NCBI GenBank assembly: GCA_905206195.1
Contig: CAJLGN010000020.1
Location: 1 to 10,401, forward strand
Length of the DNA stretch: 10,401 nt
From: an uncultured Roseburia sp.
Lineage (GTDB): Bacteria > Bacillota > Clostridia > Lachnospirales > Lachnospiraceae
Reading direction: 5' to 3'
In this document: positions 5,647-10,401 of the stretch, one piece after another
Layout: each line of letters begins with the position of its first letter
How positions within the stretch are numbered: position 1 is the first letter of the stretch
The notes under the pieces: generated by a model
Databases searched by the model: none
What the model saw: only the letters and a program-made list of their open reading frames with translations
What the model was told of the DNA's origin: nothing
Position numbers and translations under genes: made by a program

Positions 5647-8040
5647 ATGGTGTATTTGGCGCATTATGAGAAAGTGGAGAAAGAAGAGAAGCCTGCGAAA
5701 GAGCAACGGTTAAAAGCGCATATAGAAGGAACTGCAGCTTATGCCAAGGAAGAGGGGGAGAGGCTGGGAATTGGCCAGATCTGTGAACTGATTGCACTTC
5801 TGCATGATCAGGGGAAGTATTCGGATGGGTTTCAGATTTATATAAAAGAGGATCCGGAGAAGCGTAAGAAAGGATCTGTGAATCATACTTCGGCGGGGGC
5901 GGAAGTCTTGGTTGAGCGTTATGGACAAAATAAGGATTCCAGTATGCGTATGCTCACAGAATTGCTGGCATATGCTATTACAGCACATCATGGATTTTAT
6001 GATATGGTGGATCAAGACGGGCAGGATATGTATGGGGAGCGCTTGAAAAAGATAGAGCCAGCGGAGCTGCAGATAATATGGAGCCGCTGGCAGAAAGATA
6101 TGGGATTGGATGAGAAAGCGCTGGCAGAAAGAGTGCGGGGAGCATATCTGCAATTTCAGAACGTATTTTTAAGGGCAGTCTCAGAGTGGGGGATCAGAGA
6201 CAAGGGAGAGCCGTTCTTTTATGCCGGCTGTCTGGAACGGCTACTCCTCTCCATTCAGATTGATGCGGATTGGACAGACACGGCGCTGGCGCTTGGAGAT
6301 GGAGAGAATGTGATACCGATGGAATCGGGGGAAATATATCCCGCGGCGTGGCAGAATTATCTTCATTATATAGAAGCACTGAACCGAAAAGTGGAATGCA
6401 GGGAACTTTCGGAAAAGGAGCGCACGATTTTTGCGCTGCGCGGGCAGATGCAGGAGGAATGCCTGGATTTTACGCGGCACGGTCCGGGCATTTACAGACT
6501 GTCCATGCCGACGGGAGCGGGAAAGACACTATCGTCCCTCGGCTACGCACTGAAACTGGCGGCGGAGAGCCAGAGGCAGAAAGAGCAGATTAAGCACATC
6601 TTTTATGTGAGTCCGTTTTTGAGTATCACAGAACAGAACGCCGATGTCATCAAATCGGTTGTTGGAGACTCTCGGTGGGTGCTGGAGCATCACTCAAATG
6701 TGGTGAATGTGGAGGAGGATAAGCATCAATTCGACACCGCTTGGAAAGAAGCGATTATATGCACCACGATGGTGCAGTTTCTCAATACACTTTTTTCGGA
6801 AAAGAAGAAAAGTATACGGAGATTTCACCAGTTGAAGCACGCCATTGTGATTGTGGATGAGGTGCAGTCCCTTCCGGTGAAGACGATACATACATTTAAT
6901 TTGATGATGAATTTCTTGCAGAAAGTCTGTCATACAACGGTGATCCTCTGCACGGCCACTCAGCCAACGCTGGATGCGACGGTGATAAAACGGAAGCTTT
7001 TATATTCTTCGCCGCCGGACATGATAGCGGGTGTGGATGACAAATTCATGCAGTTTGAGCGGGTGGAGATTTCCTGCGAGCTGCAGGACAAGAAGACGCT
7101 TGAGGGCCTGGGCGAAGAAGTCAAAGAAGCATTCGCGACAGCGAGGAGCATTCTCGTGATTCTGAATCGGAAGCAGACAGTGGCAGAGTTTTATGATTAC
7201 ATGAGAGAACAGCTTGCGGATACAGACATATATTATTTAACTACGAACCTCTGTGCCAGGCATCGGAGTGACCGGATTGCAGAGATCAAAAAGAATTTGA
7301 ACGACAGAGAGAAAAAGGTACTCATTGTCAGTACCAGTCTGATTGAGGCGGGCGTGGACTTGTCGCTGGAATGCGTGTTCCGCTCACTCGCAGGGCTGGA
7401 CAGTGTCGCACAGGCGGCGGGGCGCTGCAATAGAAACGGAGAATTGGAAAGGGGGAAGGTCACGGTATTTGAGCTTAAGGGGGATGAGCCTGGAAGATAT
7501 ATGGACGAGCTTCTTGTCGCGGGGCAGAAGACGAGAGAGATTGTCTACGGCCATGGCAGGCAGGGTGAGCGGGAGAGTATTATTTCGCCGCGCTGGATGG
7601 AGCGATATTATGAGATTTTTTATGGGGAACTGCACAACAAAATGGATTTTAATCTGAAAGCTTCGCATAAGGGAGAGACGGTATATCAGCTTTTGAGCGG
7701 AGGGTTTTCCGGAGGGAAAAGCGGACGCATTCTAAAGCAGGCCTTTTTGACGGCGGGGAGAGAATACCAGATCATTGCAGATGAGGGGATCACAGTGGTG
7801 GTTCCCTACGGGGAGGGAGCTGGACTGATTGGACGGCTTGAAGATGGAGAAGGTGCGAATGTCAAAGCAATTGTGAGAAAAGCGCAGCGCTATACCGTAT
7901 CCATTTACGGATATCAGGTGGAGGAGCTGAAGTGCAGCGGGATTATCAGGGAGTGTCCTTTCTTGCCTGGAGTCTATATTGCAGCGGGATATGAGGAGGA
8001 AAAAGGACTGACTGGAGCACTGCCATTTATGAGCTTTTGA
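5647..8040 (+). CDS. cas3: CRISPR-associated nuclease-helicase Cas3, type I-C
   Basis: The 797-residue Cas3 carries an N-terminal HD nuclease domain and a superfamily 2 helicase. HD metal ligands are visible as His25, His53-Asp54 (LLHDQGKYSDGFQ), His80 (NHTSAG) and His114-His115 (TAHHGF). Helicase motifs are Walker A PTGAGKT (288-294, Lys293), the DEVQ box (404-407), TAT (436-438) and motif VI QAAGRCNRNGE (from 589, Arg593 and Arg596). Nothing catalytic is missing. The protein is recruited by target-bound Cascade and unwinds and degrades the invading DNA. I chose ATG 5647 (MVYLAHYEK), just after AGGGGGTG. An in-frame ATG at 5518 would start inside the repeat-like element and upstream of the promoter, and adds a low-complexity 43 residues. 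It is first in the operon, followed 15 bp later by cas5c. Confidence 0.95.
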   Translation: MVYLAHYEKVEKEEKPAKEQRLKAHIEGTAAYAKEEGERLGIGQICELIALLHDQGKYSDGFQIYIKEDPEKRKKGSVNHTSAGAEVLVERYGQNKDSSMRMLTELLAYAITAHHGFYDMVDQDGQDMYGERLKKIEPAELQIIWSRWQKDMGLDEKALAERVRGAYLQFQNVFLRAVSEWGIRDKGEPFFYAGCLERLLLSIQIDADWTDTALALGDGENVIPMESGEIYPAAWQNYLHYIEALNRKVECRELSEKERTIFALRGQMQEECLDFTRHGPGIYRLSMPTGAGKTLSSLGYALKLAAESQRQKEQIKHIFYVSPFLSITEQNADVIKSVVGDSRWVLEHHSNVVNVEEDKHQFDTAWKEAIICTTMVQFLNTLFSEKKKSIRRFHQLKHAIVIVDEVQSLPVKTIHTFNLMMNFLQKVCHTTVILCTATQPTLDATVIKRKLLYSSPPDMIAGVDDKFMQFERVEISCELQDKKTLEGLGEEVKEAFATARSILVILNRKQTVAEFYDYMREQLADTDIYYLTTNLCARHRSDRIAEIKKNLNDREKKVLIVSTSLIEAGVDLSLECVFRSLAGLDSVAQAAGRCNRNGELERGKVTVFELKGDEPGRYMDELLVAGQKTREIVYGHGRQGERESIISPRWMERYYEIFYGELHNKMDFNLKASHKGETVYQLLSGGFSGGKSGRILKQAFLTAGREYQIIADEGITVVVPYGEGAGLIGRLEDGEGANVKAIVRKAQRYTVSIYGYQVEELKCSGIIRECPFLPGVYIAAGYEEEKGLTGALPFMSF

Positions 8041-8055
8041 AAGGATGTGAGGAAG

Positions 8056-8787
8056 ATGGAGAAAGAGAATAGTATCACGTATAAGGTGTATGGGAGAAAT
8101 GCACTTTTTACAGACCCGCTGACAAAAACTGGCGGGGAAAAAATGAGTTATCAGGTTCCGACTTATCAGGCTTTGAAGGGGATTACAGAGGCTGTGTATT
8201 GGAAACCTACGCTGGTCTGGGTGATCGACGCCTGCCGGATTGTCAAGCGGATTCAGACAGAGTCAAAGGGGATGAGGCCAATCAAGTATCAAGGGGGGAA
8301 TGATCTGGCGTCCTACACTTATTTGAGAGACGTGGAATATCAGGTTAAAGCACATTTTGTCTGGAATGAAAACAGGACTGAGCTGGCGGGAGATCGAAAT
8401 GAGGACAAACATTATCAGATTGCCAAAAGAATGCTAGAGCGCGGCGGAAGGAGAGATATTTTTCTTGGAGTGCGCGAGTGTCAAGGATATGTGGAGCCCT
8501 GTGAGTTTATGGAGGGAGAGGGTGCATATGATGACATGGATTTATCGTTTGGAATGATGGTTCACGGGATTACTTACCCAGACGAAGCTGTCAGGGACGA
8601 AGAAAGGGGACATATGACGACGCGGTTGTGGAATGCGACGATGCGGAAAGGAGTCATATATTTTCCAACACCGGAGGAGTGCGAGATACGGAAAATCATA
8701 CGTCCGGTGGAGTGCAAAAAGTTTGATGAGACGAATTTTTCCGGGCTGAAAGAGTTTGAGAGGAGGGATATGTTTGGGATGGATTGA
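8056..8787 (+). CDS. cas5c: CRISPR-associated Cas5c (Cas5d), type I-C pre-crRNA endoribonuclease
   Basis: This 243-residue RAMP-fold protein replaces Cas6 in type I-C: it cuts pre-crRNA in the repeat and then stays in Cascade on the 5' handle. The catalytic triad described for Bacillus halodurans Cas5d (Tyr46, Lys116, His117) appears here as Tyr48 (EAVYWKP), Lys118 and His119 ([13 protein letters not shown]), each shifted by two. Other family signs are [30 protein letters not shown] and the C-terminal [18 protein letters not shown] 8056 is preferred, with AAAGGA about 10 bp upstream. A GTG at 8047 is in frame but too close to that site and adds only three residues. The stop is one base before the cas8c ATG. 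Confidence 0.94.
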   Translation: MEKENSITYKVYGRNALFTDPLTKTGGEKMSYQVPTYQALKGITEAVYWKPTLVWVIDACRIVKRIQTESKGMRPIKYQGGNDLASYTYLRDVEYQVKAHFVWNENRTELAGDRNEDKHYQIAKRMLERGGRRDIFLGVRECQGYVEPCEFMEGEGAYDDMDLSFGMMVHGITYPDEAVRDEERGHMTTRLWNATMRKGVIYFPTPEECEIRKIIRPVECKKFDETNFSGLKEFERRDMFGMD

Positions 8788-8788
8788 T

Positions 8789-10401
8789 ATGCTGGGCAGA
8801 ACATATGATATGTGTTCTGACATTGTAGGAAAGGAGATCGATGAGGATTCTGTACTGTTGCCACTTGCACATTCCACGGCAAATGCGCAGATCGAGCTGA
8901 CCGTCGATATGGACGGAAACGTTGTGAAGGAATTGACAGAGCAGGTAGTCAAAAATGGGCGGAATGAAATTACCATTATTCCGGTCACCGAGGACTCTGC
9001 CTCCAGAACGAATGGAAATTTCCCACATGGATTGTGTGACAAGCTGTGCTACGTGGCGGGAGATTATTCTGCGTATACGGGTGAGCAGAAGGAAGAGTAT
9101 TACGAGGAATATGCAGAAGGATTGCGCCGATGGGTGGAATCGGAGTACACGCATCCGTGGGTGAGGGCTGTGTATGCTTACATAAAAAAGAAATCTATGA
9201 TCGCTGACCTGGTCGCGGCGGGATGTCTGAAACTGGATGAGGCGGGCATGCTCTCCGACAAAGAAAACAAGATTCACCAGCTTCCGCAGAGCGGGGCAGT
9301 TGTCCGGTTCGCAGTTTACGTGGATGGGCAGAAAAAGAAACTGTGGAAAAGCCAGGAACTTTATGCGCTTTATCAGAATTATTATTATGGGACACTTCAG
9401 GAGAGGAGTATCTGCTATGTCAGCGGTGTGGAGGAAATCTGCACGGAAAAGCATCCGTCCAAGATTAGGAATACGGCGGATAAGGCGAAGCTGATTTCTG
9501 GGAATGATGATGTCGGTTTTACTTACCGTGGGCGTTTTGAAAAGAAAAGTGAGGCGGCGACAGTCGGATATCAAACCTCTCAGAAGGCGCACAACGCATT
9601 GCGCTGGCTGCTGCAGAAACAGGGATACAAAAAAGATGAGAGTGCGGTCGTAGTGTGGAAACTGTCGGGGAAGACAGAGGGGGCCACGCAGGAAGAAAGC
9701 TTCTCAGATGTGCCAGATATTTTCGTGGATACGGTCAATGCATTTCCCTTTGACTGGGATGCGATGGGACAACAGCGTGAGAACGAAGAATTGGATACTG
9801 GTATTTTATATGCAAGGCAGATGAAGAAGGCGATGGAGGGGTATGCGGGAAAGTTTCAGGCGGATGACAGAGTGCTGATGATGGCCCTGGATGCCGCCAC
9901 TACAGGTCGGTTGTCGATTACCTATTATCATGAGTTTGCCGGCAATGATTTTATTCGGAGTGTGATTCACTGGCATGAGAACTGTACCTGGGAGCACTGG
10001 GTGCGGCTGAAGGAGAGCGCGAAAACAATTCGGGTGGAATCGGCACCCTCCCCGCGCGAGATGGCGCTGGCAGCATTTGGCACCGAACATGGGAATGGAT
10101 ATCTGGACTCTGATAAGCGGTTAATTAAGACGACTGTGCAGAGGATTCTACCCTGTATTGTCGGTCTAAAGCCTGTAATTCCAGCAGATATCGTGCGTGC
10201 TGCAGTCAGGCGCGCGTCCAATCCACTGGCTTATAGAGATTTTGTGTGGAGGAACCAGGTGTTTGCGGTCGCGTGCGCGATGATAAAATACAATGATTAT
10301 AAAGGAAAGGTGGATGTGATGGAACTGGAGAAGGACAGAAGCTATTTATTTGGCAGATTGCTCGCCGTGACGGAATCGGTGGAGCATAGAGCGCTGTACA
10401 C
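8789..10401 (+). CDS. cas8c: Type I-C Cascade large subunit Cas8c/Csd1 (3' end outside window)
   Basis: The frame is open from ATG 8789 to the window end, giving 537 residues of a protein usually about 570-650 long. Recognisable Csd1 blocks in order are NFPHGLCDKLCYVAGDY (77-93), HPSKIRNTADKAKLIS (222-237), FTYRGRFEKKSEAATVGYQT (244-263), SQKAHNALRWL (264-274), LDAATTGRLSITYYHEF (367-383), LPCIVGL (454-460), AAVRRASN (471-478) and YLFGRLLAVTE (519-529). Cas8c recognises the PAM and opens the target DNA in Cascade. The N-terminus (MLGRTYDMCSDIVGKEI) differs from the common MxLQALxxYYE opening but leads into the expected LLPLAHSTANAQIELTVD stretch. There is one base between the cas5c stop and this ATG. 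The nearest good ribosome binding site (GAGGAGGG, 8760-8767) is 21 bp away, suggesting translation coupled to cas5c. Confidence 0.92.
   Translation, partial: MLGRTYDMCSDIVGKEIDEDSVLLPLAHSTANAQIELTVDMDGNVVKELTEQVVKNGRNEITIIPVTEDSASRTNGNFPHGLCDKLCYVAGDYSAYTGEQKEEYYEEYAEGLRRWVESEYTHPWVRAVYAYIKKKSMIADLVAAGCLKLDEAGMLSDKENKIHQLPQSGAVVRFAVYVDGQKKKLWKSQELYALYQNYYYGTLQERSICYVSGVEEICTEKHPSKIRNTADKAKLISGNDDVGFTYRGRFEKKSEAATVGYQTSQKAHNALRWLLQKQGYKKDESAVVVWKLSGKTEGATQEESFSDVPDIFVDTVNAFPFDWDAMGQQRENEELDTGILYARQMKKAMEGYAGKFQADDRVLMMALDAATTGRLSITYYHEFAGNDFIRSVIHWHENCTWEHWVRLKESAKTIRVESAPSPREMALAAFGTEHGNGYLDSDKRLIKTTVQRILPCIVGLKPVIPADIVRAAVRRASNPLAYRDFVWRNQVFAVACAMIKYNDYKGKVDVMELEKDRSYLFGRLLAVTESVEHRALY
10319..10401 (+). 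CDS. cas11c: Candidate internal start for the Cas11c small subunit within cas8c (partial)
   Basis: Codon 511 of cas8c is an ATG (10319, MELEKDRSYLFGRLLAVTE) preceded five bases earlier by AAAGGTGG (10306-10313), a good ribosome binding site inside the coding sequence. In the Desulfovibrio vulgaris type I-C system the small subunit Cas11c is made by independent translation from an internal start near the 3' end of cas8c, and about 110-130 residues remain after it. The position here fits that pattern. A GTG at 10316 is a possible alternative start. The window ends after 27 codons of it. The site is seen; its use is inferred from the family. Confidence 0.5.
   Translation, partial: MELEKDRSYLFGRLLAVTESVEHRALY

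Noticed and set aside
8696..9592. 298-residue open frame on the - strand opposite cas8c
   Set aside because: The opposite strand encodes well-conserved Csd1 blocks. The - strand product is rich in Arg, His and Ile with no recognisable domain. It is a shadow of GC-biased codon use.

Overview
The window looks like chromosomal DNA of a Gram-positive anaerobe of the class Clostridia, most likely a Lachnospiraceae-type bacterium. The reasons are moderate GC content with GC-rich coding regions and AT-rich promoters, AGGAGG-like ribosome binding sites, a DUF4317 gene (a family I know mainly from Clostridia), and a type I-C CRISPR-Cas locus with a matching repeat-like sequence. Every protein gene I can support is on the + strand.

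Left part (1-4660), housekeeping and transport. The window opens in the last 37 codons of a sodium:alanine-type symporter (AGCS). A sigma-A-like promoter at the end of that gene leads to a DUF368 membrane protein (PopT-type undecaprenyl-phosphate translocase family). Two ABC exporter half-transporters follow and overlap by 20 bp. One has degenerate catalytic residues and the other canonical ones, so they should form an asymmetric heterodimeric exporter.

Middle part (4661-5646). A short DUF4317 protein of unknown function ends at a strong rho-independent terminator. The 327-bp gap before cas3 is densely organised. From left to right it holds the + strand terminator (5365-5411), a second large palindrome that can act as a terminator for the - strand (5416-5472), about 31 bp of spacer-like sequence, a shortened type I-C CRISPR repeat-like element on the - strand (5504-5526), a good - strand promoter whose predicted first nucleotide is the first base of that element, and a + strand extended -10 promoter for the cas genes. 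Together these look like a gene for a small crRNA-like RNA of about 110 nt, divergent from the cas operon. By analogy with CreR/CreA RNAs it could guide Cascade to its own cas promoter. This is the most interesting feature of the window.

Right part (5647-10401), type I-C CRISPR-Cas operon: cas3 (HD nuclease plus helicase, all motifs intact), cas5c (the repeat endonuclease of this subtype, with catalytic Tyr/Lys/His visible) and cas8c (large subunit, cut by the window end). An in-frame internal start with its own ribosome binding site lies at 10319, where a separately translated Cas11c small subunit is expected. cas7, cas4, cas1, cas2 and the array would be expected just downstream. No regular CRISPR array is in the window.
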